Virus record (IMG/VR): IMGVR_UViG_3300032268_000832 | Coordinates: 124,001-188,000 of that record | Origin: a virus | DNA length: 64,000 nt | Strand: one strand, 5' to 3' | Shown here: piece by piece, positions 10,543 through 18,954 of the stretch | How positions within the stretch are numbered: position 1 is the stretch's first letter | Layout of the letters: each line of letters starts with the position of its first letter | The notes under the pieces: generated by a model | The model's input: the letters and a program-made list of their open reading frames with translations, nothing else | Database searches by the model: none | What the model was told of the DNA's origin: nothing | Position numbers and translations under genes: made by a program

Positions 10543-11139
10543 ATGAAAATTGCCAATATAGTTTCTACAACACAAATTAATCTTTCAGAAGATTTTAATG
10601 TGGTACAATCCATGGATGAAATAATCCATGGATTACCTACATTGATAATTGGTTTTGACGTTACAGACAAATTGTATCCAAACTATGATGTTGGTGAAAT
10701 AAAGGTTGAAGATAATGTTTATTGGACAACAAAACGAACAGAAAATAGAGATAAACACAATATTGAATTAGAATGGTTTAAATATTTTGTTTATAATGAA
10801 TTAATAAAAGATATAAATTACATATTTGTTGACCCAATACAATACAAGAGAAAATCTTTTTTAAAAATCCTTAAAAAAATATATTTAACTTCAAATAAAA
10901 TTACCTATCAACATAAAGACATGTTGTATATTTATGGTGATAATTTTATATTTGGGGTTGATTTAAAATTATTAAAATACATCGGGTTAGATATCAACAA
11001 AATAAAAGACAAAATATTTAAGCTAAGCTCAGTGTTTTTGGGTGAAACCGACATATTTATAGAATATAAAAATATAATCGAAGATTTAGATAATCAAGTT
11101 CGATTTTTACCGTTTTTATATTCTATTAGAAATGAATAA
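10543..11139 (+). CDS. hypothetical protein, 198 residues
   Basis: I do not recognise the family. The protein is soluble, mixed alpha/beta by eye, rich in Lys, Ile and Asp, with no signal peptide or membrane segment. It is preceded by a TATATTTG element and overlaps the next gene by 8 nt, so the two are probably co-translated from their own host-type promoter, separately from the upstream hub operon. This placement suggests early or middle expression and not a structural role. An inverted repeat in its own coding sequence (ATCCATGGAT-like, around 10609-10633) is noted but not interpreted. Confidence 0.55.
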   Translation: MKIANIVSTTQINLSEDFNVVQSMDEIIHGLPTLIIGFDVTDKLYPNYDVGEIKVEDNVYWTTKRTENRDKHNIELEWFKYFVYNELIKDINYIFVDPIQYKRKSFLKILKKIYLTSNKITYQHKDMLYIYGDNFIFGVDLKLLKYIGLDINKIKDKIFKLSSVFLGETDIFIEYKNIIEDLDNQVRFLPFLYSIRNE

Positions 11140-11527
11140 AGAAATATTATTAGCCTCGTTTATTTTCCCAGAAAGAGTTGATTGGTTTTTAGAATACCTA
11201 AAAACCAGTTTTGATATTGATAAAGTATTTTGCTACAAAAACCTAGATGATGAATCTAAGGTTATTATGACTTTTAGAATAACTGTAAACACAGAAAAAC
11301 CACTTAAATTTAAAGATTTATTTCCAAATGCCGTTATCATACATAAAAAAGGTGATGCGCTATACACTATAAATGCTATAAATAAATTAATAGAAGAAAA
11401 ATATCCAGAGTCTATAGGTAATATAGATAACAAAAACGTAAAAATAGATTGGTCAGAATATCAAAATAAGTTTATATTGATTAATAATGAAAAACTTTGT
11501 ATTTTTAATATAAAAAGAGTTTTTTAA
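11132..11527 (+). CDS. hypothetical protein, 131 residues
   Basis: Unknown family. The gene overlaps the upstream gene by 8 nt and appears to be the second member of a two-gene unit. The protein begins with a segment reading EILLASFIFPERVDWFLEYL, moderately hydrophobic but with charged residues, so it is not a convincing membrane helix. The rest is Lys/Asn/Ile-rich and soluble. No catalytic motif is visible. The next gene is preceded by its own TATTTATA motif, so the transcription unit probably ends near here. Confidence 0.5.
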   Translation: MNKEILLASFIFPERVDWFLEYLKTSFDIDKVFCYKNLDDESKVIMTFRITVNTEKPLKFKDLFPNAVIIHKKGDALYTINAINKLIEEKYPESIGNIDNKNVKIDWSEYQNKFILINNEKLCIFNIKRVF

Positions 11528-11538
11528 TTAGTTTATGA

Positions 11539-11546
11539 TATTTATA
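11539..11546 (+). promoter_or_regulatory. candidate late promoter core TATTTATA
   Basis: TATTTATA stands 33 nt before the start of the 62-residue gene and just after the stop of the preceding unit. It belongs to the recurrent TATTTAT(A/T) set. Confidence 0.45.
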
Positions 11547-11579
11547 AGTAAACATAAGAGATTATAAACTATTTTTATT

Positions 11580-11768
11580 ATGGAAAACAATAAAAACGAA
11601 AAGAAAACAGCTGAAGATTTAAACAAAACTTTAGATGGATATTTAAACACTCAAAACCAAGACATGGATTGTAGTTCAGGTGTTTGTGTAATTAAAGGTG
11701 ATAAAAGCCTTATTGAAAGAATAAACAAAAAAATCATAACAGAAGACGGTAGACAATTATTATTCTAA
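11580..11768 (+). CDS. small hypothetical protein, 62 residues
   Basis: Unknown family. The sequence is hydrophilic with a central CSSGVC pair of cysteines followed by VIKGDKSLIERINKKIITEDG. The stop codon overlaps the ATG of the acidic 261-residue gene (TAATG), so the two are translationally coupled. The TATTTATA motif upstream and its acidic partner suggest a late, possibly virion-associated role. The two cysteines three residues apart could bind metal or form a disulfide, but nothing else supports a function. Confidence 0.5.
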   Translation: MENNKNEKKTAEDLNKTLDGYLNTQNQDMDCSSGVCVIKGDKSLIERINKKIITEDGRQLLF

Positions 11769-12553
11769 TGAAAAAGAAAGTTACGTTTAACCCAGAATTA
11801 ATAAAAGAGGAAGCTAAACGCTTTAAACTTTTAACCGAATATTCTTTTTATCACGAAGAAAATGTTATGTCACCATCAGCCACACCAGAAAAACCTGTTA
11901 TCTTAGGTGGTGAGTTAGAAGAGGCTGAAGAAGAACCACAAGCAGGTGAAGAACAAGAAGAATTAGGTTTTGACCAAGCGGCAGGTATGGAAGACCAAAC
12001 TCCAGCTGAAACTGGTGGTGAAGAAATGCCAGCTCCAGAAGAAGATACAGATATGGATTTCGGCGCACCAGCTCCAGAAGGTGGTGAAGAAATGCCATTT
12101 GAAGAACCAGCGCCAGAAGAAGACGATATAGAAATTGACGTTACTTCTTTGGTTGACGGAACTGAAGATGCTAAAAAAGCTGCTATTAAAGCAATGAAAG
12201 TATCTAAGAATTCTAGCGAAAAATTAATGGATAAATTATCTGATTTAGAAGCTAGGTTGACTAGAATGGATTCTGTAGCGGATAAAATTGAAAATTTGGA
12301 AAAAGAAATCGTTAAGAGAAACCCAACACCAGTTGAAAAATTGGAAATGCGTTCATTAAGTTCATACCCTTATAATATTAAATTAAGTGATTATTGGTCA
12401 GAAAAAGAAGGTCCTTATGATGTTATGGATAAAAAAGAAAAAGAATACGTGTTAACCAATGATGATATAGATTCAAATTATAATTATTCACAAATAAAAG
12501 ACACTTTCGATAAACCATTAGAAGACCAAGGTTATGAAGAAGAAGAAATGTAA
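11768..12553 (+). CDS. acidic low-complexity protein, possible virion/scaffold protein
   Basis: A 261-residue protein. Residues 1-30 are basic and helical (FNPELIKEEAKRFKLL), residues about 40-115 are a Glu/Pro/Ala-rich low-complexity tract with repeated EEMPAPEE and APEGGEEMP units, and residues about 130-180 form a likely coiled coil (SEKLMDKLSDLEARLTRMD). It ends in an acidic tail (GYEEEEM). This architecture is typical of scaffold, core or packaged proteins, but no family is recognised. The coding start overlaps the previous stop, and a rho-independent terminator follows directly. Confidence 0.5.
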   Translation: MKKKVTFNPELIKEEAKRFKLLTEYSFYHEENVMSPSATPEKPVILGGELEEAEEEPQAGEEQEELGFDQAAGMEDQTPAETGGEEMPAPEEDTDMDFGAPAPEGGEEMPFEEPAPEEDDIEIDVTSLVDGTEDAKKAAIKAMKVSKNSSEKLMDKLSDLEARLTRMDSVADKIENLEKEIVKRNPTPVEKLEMRSLSSYPYNIKLSDYWSEKEGPYDVMDKKEKEYVLTNDDIDSNYNYSQIKDTFDKPLEDQGYEEEEM

Positions 12554-12562
12554 AAATAATAT

Positions 12563-12590
12563 AAACCCCTAAGAAATTAGGGGTTTTTTT
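12563..12590 (+). terminator. rho-independent terminator
   Basis: AAACCCCTAA / GAAA loop / TTAGGGGTTT gives a 10-bp stem with a GNRA-like tetraloop, followed by a T run. It lies 10 nt after the acidic gene and separates it from the gp32 promoters. Confidence 0.9.
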
Positions 12591-12615
12591 ATTTATAAAA
12601 AAAATATCATAAAAA

Positions 12616-12647
12616 TTTGTTATATTGTTATTTTTTTAGTATATTTG
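12616..12647 (+). promoter_or_regulatory. distal host-type promoter of gp32
   Basis: TTTG at 12616-12619, a 20-nt spacer, and TATATTTG at 12640-12647 match the Bacteroidota consensus TTTG / TAnnTTTG. It is the first of two tandem promoters before the single-stranded DNA-binding protein gene and follows a terminator. Confidence 0.75.
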
Positions 12648-12714
12648 TATATAAAAGAATTTAAAAATATAAAAAAACGTATAAAATAACGATAAAATTT
12701 TTAATTGTAAACAC

Positions 12715-12745
12715 TTGACTTTTATTATTTTTGTTAGTATATTTG
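12715..12745 (+). promoter_or_regulatory. proximal host-type promoter of gp32
   Basis: CTTGAC with TTG at 12715-12717, a 20-nt spacer, and TATATTTG at 12738-12745. Its start would lie about 40 nt before the ATG. Tandem promoters fit the high protein demand for gp32. Confidence 0.8.
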
Positions 12746-12790
12746 TATAAGTTTAATATTAGTAAATAACGTAAATTATATATATTTAAA

Positions 12791-13687
12791 ATGAGTGAAC
12801 AAATGAATGCTTTAGACGCTATGTTAGCACAGTACGAGAAGAATAATGCTCCTAAGTACGAAAAACAAGAAGCGAAAACCTATGATTTGAAGAATTACTT
12901 CAACACTTACATTCCAGAAGGTGTTAAAAGTGGTACTAAAACAATCAGAATCTTACCAACTAAAAATGGTAGTCCTTTTGTAGAAATGTATGGTCACAAA
13001 GTAATGGTTGACGGAGAATGGAAAACATTCCCATGTCTTAAACATGAAAAAGGTGAGGCTTGTCCTTTCTGCGAAGCTCGTCAAGAATTGTTAGCGACTG
13101 GAAAAGACTCTGACAAAGAATTGGCAAAAAAATACAATGCACGTTTAATGTACGTTGTAAAAGTTATCGATAGAGATAAAGAAGAAGAAGGTGTTAAATT
13201 CTGGAGATTTAATCACGACTACACTAAAGGTGGTGTTTATGACAAATTATTTGCTATGATTAGTGCCTTGAAAAAAGACGTGACTAGTCCAGAGACTGGT
13301 AGAGACATTGTGGTTACTATTTCTAGAAACCAAAACAATGTTCCTGTAGTTTCAGGAATCCAAGCGTTAGACCCTTCTGTATTATCTGAGGATGAAACTA
13401 AGACTAGCGATTGGTTATCTGACGAAAGAACTTGGGAAGATGTTTATTCAGTTAGAACTTATGATTATTTAGCTATCATCGTAAGAGGTTACACTCCAGT
13501 ATGGGACAAAGATGAAAAATGTTTTGTTGCCAAAGAGTTAATCAACGAAAGTGAAGCTAAAAACAAATTAGAATCTGAGTTGACTATGGGTATTGAGAAT
13601 GTTAAATCTAACATTCAAGCTCAAGTAGCTACTGAAACATCAACACAAGCTTCTACTGAAGAAGATGACGATGATTTACCTTTCTAA
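12791..13687 (+). CDS. 32: single-stranded DNA-binding protein, gp32-like
   Basis: This 298-residue protein is the phage ssDNA-binding protein that coats replication and recombination intermediates. It has the three-part gp32 layout: a basic/helical N-terminus for cooperative binding, a core with a zinc site formed by C82, H85, C91 and C94 (PCLKH...CPFCEA), and an acidic tail ending DDDDLPF that recruits partner proteins. The order zinc core then acidic tail and the length match T4 gp32 (301 residues). It leads a block of UvsX, RNase H and helicase genes and has two tandem host-type promoters of its own. Identification is firm. Confidence 0.93.
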   Translation: MSEQMNALDAMLAQYEKNNAPKYEKQEAKTYDLKNYFNTYIPEGVKSGTKTIRILPTKNGSPFVEMYGHKVMVDGEWKTFPCLKHEKGEACPFCEARQELLATGKDSDKELAKKYNARLMYVVKVIDRDKEEEGVKFWRFNHDYTKGGVYDKLFAMISALKKDVTSPETGRDIVVTISRNQNNVPVVSGIQALDPSVLSEDETKTSDWLSDERTWEDVYSVRTYDYLAIIVRGYTPVWDKDEKCFVAKELINESEAKNKLESELTMGIENVKSNIQAQVATETSTQASTEEDDDDLPF

Positions 13688-13704
13688 TCTAAGAAAGCGT
13701 ATTA

Positions 13705-13739
13705 ACCAAAATGGAGTGAGAAATTGCTCCATTTTTGGT
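13705..13739 (+). terminator. hairpin after gp32
   Basis: ACCAAAATGGAG pairs with CTCCATTTTTGGT around the loop TGAGAAATTG, with one extra T in the right arm. There is no separate T tract, so it may be a partial terminator or an mRNA 3'-end stabiliser between gp32 and UvsX. Confidence 0.55.
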
Positions 13740-13771
13740 CTAAAATAACAAGGGAATAATAATATTTAAAA

Positions 13772-14881
13772 ATGGCGGTAAAACCTACCAAAACAAGTAA
13801 AACAACAATTGCAAAAAAAGAATTTAATTTAGATGATTTTAAAGAAAGTGAAGGATTAGACAATGTTGTCAAAGACAAAGAATTATCATGGATTCCATTA
13901 TCAGAAGCATTCCATGACGCATTAAAGATTCCAGGTATTCCAATTGGATTCTTTACCAGTTTTAGAGGTTATTCGAACACTGGAAAATCAACTGCAATGT
14001 ATGAAGGTGTTGCTGGTTGTCAAAAATTAGGTATCCTACCTATTATCTACGAAACAGAAGGTAACTGGAACTGGGAACATGCTAGAAACATCGGAGTTAA
14101 ATACGAAGAAGTTGTTGATGAAGAAACAGGTGAAATAACAAATTACAAGGGTGATTTTATCTTTATGAGAAACTCAGATTTGTTAAAGCGTTATCAAAAT
14201 TATGACCATCAACATAGCAAAATGGGTACTAAACCATTAAGATATGAACCAGTAGTTGAAGATATATCAACACACATGCATTATATCTTAGATAAACAAC
14301 AAGAAGGTGTGTTACCAAGAGACGTAGCTTTCTTTTGGGATTCAGTAGGTTCAATCAACTGTTTCAAAGGAGCTACTTCAAAAACAACAAATAACCAATG
14401 GACTGCTGGTGCTTTGGCGAATTGTTTTAAATCTCTTATCAATTACAGAATCCCAGCGTCTAGAAACGAAGATTCACCTTATACCGCTACATTTGCTGTG
14501 GTACAACAAATATGGCTTGATAATGAAAATAAAGTTATCAAACACAAAGGTGGTGAAGCTTTCTTCTATTCTCCAAGACTTATTGTTCACTTCGGTGGTA
14601 TATTAACACATAGTACTGAGAAACTTAAAGCTACATTAGGTGGTGAGGAATATGAATTTGGTGTTGAGACTCGCGTTAGATGCGAAAAGAACCAAGTAAA
14701 TGGTGTTGTTCAGAAGGGTAAAATCGCTTCTACACCACATGGGTATTGGGCCCCAGATAAAATTAATGATTACAAAGACCAACACAAAGAGTTTATCAAA
14801 GCTCATTTGAATACTGAGTATGATGATTTTATCATTGAGAAAGAAGAAATTGGGTTAACTGGCAAAGACATGTCAGCTTAA
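13772..14881 (+). CDS. uvsX: RecA-family recombinase UvsX
   Basis: A 369-residue strand-exchange ATPase that works with gp32 and the gp46/47 complex in recombination-dependent replication and repair. The Walker A motif GYSNTGKST is at about residues 65-73, preceded by FFTSFR; a Walker B-like VAFFWDSVGS is near 184-193. ETEGNWNWEHA supplies the catalytic Glu region after strand 2, and a glycine-rich segment with GG ILTHS follows. Length fits T4 UvsX (391). It sits between gp32 and the flap nuclease, as expected for a recombination operon. Identification is firm. Confidence 0.92.
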   Translation: MAVKPTKTSKTTIAKKEFNLDDFKESEGLDNVVKDKELSWIPLSEAFHDALKIPGIPIGFFTSFRGYSNTGKSTAMYEGVAGCQKLGILPIIYETEGNWNWEHARNIGVKYEEVVDEETGEITNYKGDFIFMRNSDLLKRYQNYDHQHSKMGTKPLRYEPVVEDISTHMHYILDKQQEGVLPRDVAFFWDSVGSINCFKGATSKTTNNQWTAGALANCFKSLINYRIPASRNEDSPYTATFAVVQQIWLDNENKVIKHKGGEAFFYSPRLIVHFGGILTHSTEKLKATLGGEEYEFGVETRVRCEKNQVNGVVQKGKIASTPHGYWAPDKINDYKDQHKEFIKAHLNTEYDDFIIEKEEIGLTGKDMSA

Positions 14882-14908
14882 TAGTATTAACATTTAAAAA
14901 GAAATGTC

Positions 14909-15961
14909 GTGAATAAAAGACCACCTAAGAATGGTGAAATAAGACAAAAAATACAAAACACTTTATTGGTAGACGGAAATGCCCTGTTCAAATCAGGGTA
15001 TTTCGGCGCCAAAGGTGAGTACAACTACAAAGGAGAACATATTGGTGGTATTTACCAATTCCTAACCATGGTAAGAAAATTATTAACTGAGAACATGTAT
15101 CATAAAGTATATGTTTTTTGGGATGGTAATTTTAGTGGTAAATTAAGATATGAAATATATAGCCCCTACAAGAGCAGTAGAGGGAAAGACTACTTAAATG
15201 GCACGCAACCAATAGACGAAGATGAACTTCGCGAAAGAAGAGTTGTGATGCAATATCTAGAAGAATTATTTATTAGACAATTAAAACATGAGGTCGTTGA
15301 AAGTGATGACTTCATAGCTTATTATTGTCTAAACAAAAAACAAAATGAAAAAATAACAATATGTACCAATGATACGGACATGGCGCAATTAATTTCTGAA
15401 GATGTTAGAATTTATTTCCTACGTTTAAAAAATTATGTTGATAATGTCAATTTTTCTTCGTATTTTTGTTATCATTTAGAAAATGCCGCTTTGGTAAAAT
15501 CAATGGTTGGAGATAATTCAGATTCAATCAAAGGTATTAAGAGTTTAGGTGAAGATACGTTGGTAAAACACTTCCCAGAATTAAAAGAACGAAAAGTAAG
15601 TTTAACCCAAATAATTGAAAGAGCAAAAGAAATACAAAAAGAAAGAGCTGAGCAAAAAAAGAAACCTCTAGCTGTATTAGACAACATTATCAATAGAGTA
15701 ACGGATAGTGTATTGGGTGATAAAATCTATGAAATAAATTATAAATTAGTAGATTTAAAAAATCCATTTATGACAAAAGATAGCGAAAGAGAGTTAGAAC
15801 TTCTAATTGAAGGTGATTTAGACCCAAATGGTCGAAGCATCAAGAATGTTCTTAGTTACATGGAAAAAGATGGTTTAAGAAAATTGATAGGTGAAACTAG
15901 ATATGAAAACTACCTTATACCATTTAAAGAATTAATTACTAGAGAAACAAAAACAATTTAA
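14909..15961 (+). CDS. rnh: 5'-3' exonuclease / flap endonuclease, T4 RNase H-like
   Basis: A 350-residue FEN-type nuclease that removes RNA primers and 5' flaps on the lagging strand. Visible metal-binding motifs are LLVDGNALF near the N-terminus, VFWDGN, the ESDDFIAYY cluster, TNDTDMAQL, and GDNSDSIKGIKSLGE (helix-hairpin-helix-like). The start is GTG at 14909; the nearby ATG at 14904 runs into a stop after two codons, so the GTG is preferred. It lies between UvsX and the helicase, close to gp32, its T4 partner. Confidence is high for the family. Confidence 0.9.
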   Translation: MNKRPPKNGEIRQKIQNTLLVDGNALFKSGYFGAKGEYNYKGEHIGGIYQFLTMVRKLLTENMYHKVYVFWDGNFSGKLRYEIYSPYKSSRGKDYLNGTQPIDEDELRERRVVMQYLEELFIRQLKHEVVESDDFIAYYCLNKKQNEKITICTNDTDMAQLISEDVRIYFLRLKNYVDNVNFSSYFCYHLENAALVKSMVGDNSDSIKGIKSLGEDTLVKHFPELKERKVSLTQIIERAKEIQKERAEQKKKPLAVLDNIINRVTDSVLGDKIYEINYKLVDLKNPFMTKDSERELELLIEGDLDPNGRSIKNVLSYMEKDGLRKLIGETRYENYLIPFKELITRETKTI

Positions 15962-15964
15962 AAA

Positions 15965-16480
15965 ATGAGCGATTATAATAAAAACGAAGAATTGAGATAT
16001 CAATTCATTTTATATATCAATGACCATATTGTGTGTCAAAGATATTTTAACATTTTTGATTTTAATGAAGAATCATTAGAATCTATGGAATTAAAAGAAT
16101 TAATGGCATCTATTGCTGGAATGAATAACGGACAACATGGTTCTTTAGGAATCATACCGCGTTATTTACAAAAAAAGTCATTAACTTATTTGTGGGACAA
16201 TTACAACCCATATATGCAACAAACTGAAGACAACATTAGAAATGTTGTTGATAGAAAAGACAACTTTCAATTTGAAATTAAAATTGATGATAAGTGTGTT
16301 GCTAAAACTGAATTTAGTGGAAACAATTTTCCACCTAAAATTAGATACGCTGTCGATGTTAGAGAAATAATCCCAGAGATTATGAGTGAAATCAGAACGT
16401 ATTTAAGTCAAAAAACTTACACGATTGACAGTAAAACAAAGCCTTGGAAAAAATCTCAAAAAGAATTTTTGGTAAAGTAG
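15965..16480 (+). CDS. hypothetical protein in the replication block, 171 residues
   Basis: Unknown family. It is hydrophilic, mixed alpha/beta, with no membrane segment, and ends with a basic stretch (KTKPWKKSQKEFLVK). It lies 3 nt after RNase H and just before the replicative helicase. In T4 the helicase loader gp59 and the late co-activator gp33 sit in the equivalent neighbourhood, so a helicase-loading or replisome accessory role is possible, but I see no motif that proves it. The stop codon lies inside a perfect 11-bp hairpin. Confidence 0.55.
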   Translation: MSDYNKNEELRYQFILYINDHIVCQRYFNIFDFNEESLESMELKELMASIAGMNNGQHGSLGIIPRYLQKKSLTYLWDNYNPYMQQTEDNIRNVVDRKDNFQFEIKIDDKCVAKTEFSGNNFPPKIRYAVDVREIIPEIMSEIRTYLSQKTYTIDSKTKPWKKSQKEFLVK

Positions 16481-16500
16481 TTATTCATACTACTTTACCA
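16470..16500 (+). terminator. perfect hairpin spanning a stop codon, abutting a TATTTATA motif
   Basis: TGGTAAAGTAG / TTATTCATA loop / CTACTTTACCA is an 11-bp perfect stem. The stop codon TAG forms the end of the left arm. The next base starts TATTTATA. A T tract is absent, so it may be a terminator, an RNase-processing site or a 3'-end stabiliser. Confidence 0.6.
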
Positions 16501-16508
16501 TATTTATA
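16501..16508 (+). promoter_or_regulatory. candidate late promoter core TATTTATA before the helicase
   Basis: TATTTATA lies 28 nt before the helicase start and directly after a hairpin. It is the one member of the motif set that precedes a replication gene. Confidence 0.4.
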
Positions 16509-16536
16509 ATTACACAGTTTTAAAAACTATATATAA

Positions 16537-17985
16537 ATGGCAAAACAATTAAGAGAAGATTTTTCATATTTAGGTAACGAATACCAATACAAATTAATAT
16601 TACAATTACTAACGGACCGCAGGTTTGCTAACTCAATTATAGACATTATTGACCCAAAATACTTTAAAGATACAAATTTAAGTTTAATAGTTTCTACTAT
16701 AATTGATGCAAAAGAACAAGACGATACGATTATAGATAAACAAGGTTTAGAATATCGTTTATTGGAAAAAATTCCAGACGAGTTAAACAGAAGAGCCTTG
16801 ATTTCAGAATTGAGAAAAATAGAAAACTCTAATTTAAATGATAGTATCTATGTTCAAGAATCAGCTATGAAATTCTGTAAACAACAAGAATTAAAAAAAT
16901 CAGTTGGTGAAATTTCTAGAATTATTGAAAATGGTGATATTGACAGTTATGATGAATGTGAAAAAATACTTAGAAAAGCTTTAGAACATGGTGATTCTAG
17001 AGATGATGTAGTTGATGTTTTGGAAAATGTTGATAATGTTTTAGTTGATGATTTCCGTAACCCTATACCAACAGGAATTGAAGGTTTAGATGAAGTTATG
17101 GATGGTGGTTTATCTAAGGGTGAATTGGCGGTTATCTTAGCACCTTTTGGTGTTGGAAAAACAACAATGATAACAAAAATTGCTAACACAGCTATGAATT
17201 TAGGTAAAAATGTATTACAAATTTTCTTTGAAGATAATCCAAAAGTAATTCAAAGAAAACATTTAGCTTGTTGGTCTGGTTATGAATTAAACGATTTGTC
17301 TTTACATAAAGACAAACTTAAAGAAATGGTTGAACTTATGAAAAGTAAACAAGGTGTTCTTAAACTTAAAAAGTTTTCAAGTGATGGAACAACTATACCA
17401 GTAATAAGAAATTATATAAGAAAGCTTTCAGCTCAAGGGTTTAGACCAGATATCGTATTATTAGATTATATTGATTGTGTTGAACCATCTAAAAAATTTA
17501 CAGATGCTAATGTCGGTGAAGGTAGCGTAATGAGACAATTTGAATCATTATTATCCGAATTTGATATAGCTGGATGGACAGCCGTTCAAGGTAATAGAAG
17601 TTCAATTAAAGCCGATGTTGTTGAATCTGACCAAATAGGTGGTTCAATCAAAAAAGGTCAAATTGGTCACTTCATAGTATCGATAGCTAAATCATTAGAC
17701 CAAAAAGAAAGTGGTACTGCTACAATGGCAATACTAAAATCTAGATTTGGTAAAGACGGTATTGTTTTCCAAGACATTAGATTTGATAACGCTAGAATTC
17801 AAATTGACATGGGTGAAAACAAAGGCGGTAGAACGTACTCAGAGCAAAAGGAACACAAGAAGGTTAGTGAACAACAAAGGGTTAGAGAAATTTATGAACA
17901 AAAACAAAACAGAGATAACATCTTGAATAAAGAGGTTGTTTTAAACACATTAATTAACGAGAATTTAAACAAAGAAGAAATTTAA
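16537..17985 (+). CDS. 41: replicative DNA helicase, DnaB/gp41-like
   Basis: A 482-residue hexameric helicase that unwinds the fork with the primase encoded at 46047. Residues 1-150 form the all-helical N-terminal domain. The RecA-like domain starts with GIEGLDEVMDGGLSKGEL, with Walker A APFGVGKTT at about 201-209, Walker B IVLLDYID at about 305-312, and a downstream QGNRSS sensor. T4 gp41 is 475 residues. A Lys/Glu/Gln-rich tail extends the C-terminus. It runs straight into nrdB (stop and ATG 2 nt apart). Firm. Confidence 0.92.
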   Translation: MAKQLREDFSYLGNEYQYKLILQLLTDRRFANSIIDIIDPKYFKDTNLSLIVSTIIDAKEQDDTIIDKQGLEYRLLEKIPDELNRRALISELRKIENSNLNDSIYVQESAMKFCKQQELKKSVGEISRIIENGDIDSYDECEKILRKALEHGDSRDDVVDVLENVDNVLVDDFRNPIPTGIEGLDEVMDGGLSKGELAVILAPFGVGKTTMITKIANTAMNLGKNVLQIFFEDNPKVIQRKHLACWSGYELNDLSLHKDKLKEMVELMKSKQGVLKLKKFSSDGTTIPVIRNYIRKLSAQGFRPDIVLLDYIDCVEPSKKFTDANVGEGSVMRQFESLLSEFDIAGWTAVQGNRSSIKADVVESDQIGGSIKKGQIGHFIVSIAKSLDQKESGTATMAILKSRFGKDGIVFQDIRFDNARIQIDMGENKGGRTYSEQKEHKKVSEQQRVREIYEQKQNRDNILNKEVVLNTLINENLNKEEI

Positions 17986-17987
17986 AC

Positions 17988-18941
17988 ATGTATTTAAAAG
18001 ACAGTACCGTAAAAAAAAGATATTCTATTTTCCCAATCATACATAATGATTTGTGGCAAATGTATAAAAAAGCTGAAGCCCAGACTTGGGTAGCTGAAGA
18101 AATTGATTTAAGTAAAGATGATTTCGAGGGTCTAAAAGACGCTGAAAAAACATACTTAAAAAACATATTGGCATTTTTTGCCATATCGGATGGTCTAGTT
18201 ATTGACAATCTAGCAACTAACTTCTTAAACGAAGTTGAGTTGTTAGAAGCTCAGTATTTCTATGGTCATCAAACATTTATAGAACAAGTCCACGCAAATG
18301 GATATTCACTATTAATTGAAACCTATATTAAAAATTTAGTCGAAAGAGAAGAGTTATTCGATGCTATGGAAACTAACCAAGCGGTTGCTAAAAAAGCAAC
18401 ATGGGCTGAAAATTGGATTCACCATCCGTCTTTTGGTCATAGATTAGTTGCATTTGCTTGTGTAGAGGGTATTTCATTCGCGAGTGTATTTTCTGGAGTG
18501 TTTTGGTTTAGAAGTAAGAATAAAATGCCAGGTTTAGGTGGTATGAACGAATTAATTTTAAGAGATGAAACATTCCATTACGAGTTTGCACTTAACTTGT
18601 ATAAAAATTATTTGAAAGATGATTACAAACTTTCAAAAGAGGAACTTAGAAACATAATTTTAGGTTGTTACGAAATAGAAAAAGTATTTGTTGAAGATAG
18701 TATGCCAGATGGGTTACAAGGGATGACAAAAGATGATATGGTTCGTTACGTGCAATATGTAACAGATATCGTTCTTAATGATTTTGGTTGCGATGTAGAA
18801 TTCAATGTAACAAATCCTTTAGACTATATGGCTAGAATTGGTTTATCAGCTAAAAATAATTTCTTTGAAAAAAGAGATGGTGAGTATACTAGAGTTGAAA
18901 TACCTACAACCACTGAAGGAATGTTTGACGCAGATTTTTAA
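17988..18941 (+). CDS. nrdB: ribonucleotide reductase class I small subunit
   Basis: A 317-residue radical-generating subunit that feeds dNTP synthesis. All expected residues of the di-iron site are present: D69 (FAISDGLV), E99 and H102 (FIEQVH), E160 (CVEGISF), E194 and H197 (LRDETFHYEF). Tyr106, seven residues after E99, is the likely radical carrier. The local motifs resemble the eukaryote-like class I branch more than the E. coli type. It follows the helicase by 2 nt and precedes nrdA, the reverse of the T4 order. Likely active. Confidence 0.95.
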   Translation: MYLKDSTVKKRYSIFPIIHNDLWQMYKKAEAQTWVAEEIDLSKDDFEGLKDAEKTYLKNILAFFAISDGLVIDNLATNFLNEVELLEAQYFYGHQTFIEQVHANGYSLLIETYIKNLVEREELFDAMETNQAVAKKATWAENWIHHPSFGHRLVAFACVEGISFASVFSGVFWFRSKNKMPGLGGMNELILRDETFHYEFALNLYKNYLKDDYKLSKEELRNIILGCYEIEKVFVEDSMPDGLQGMTKDDMVRYVQYVTDIVLNDFGCDVEFNVTNPLDYMARIGLSAKNNFFEKRDGEYTRVEIPTTTEGMFDADF

Positions 18942-18954
18942 TTAATAATAAAAT

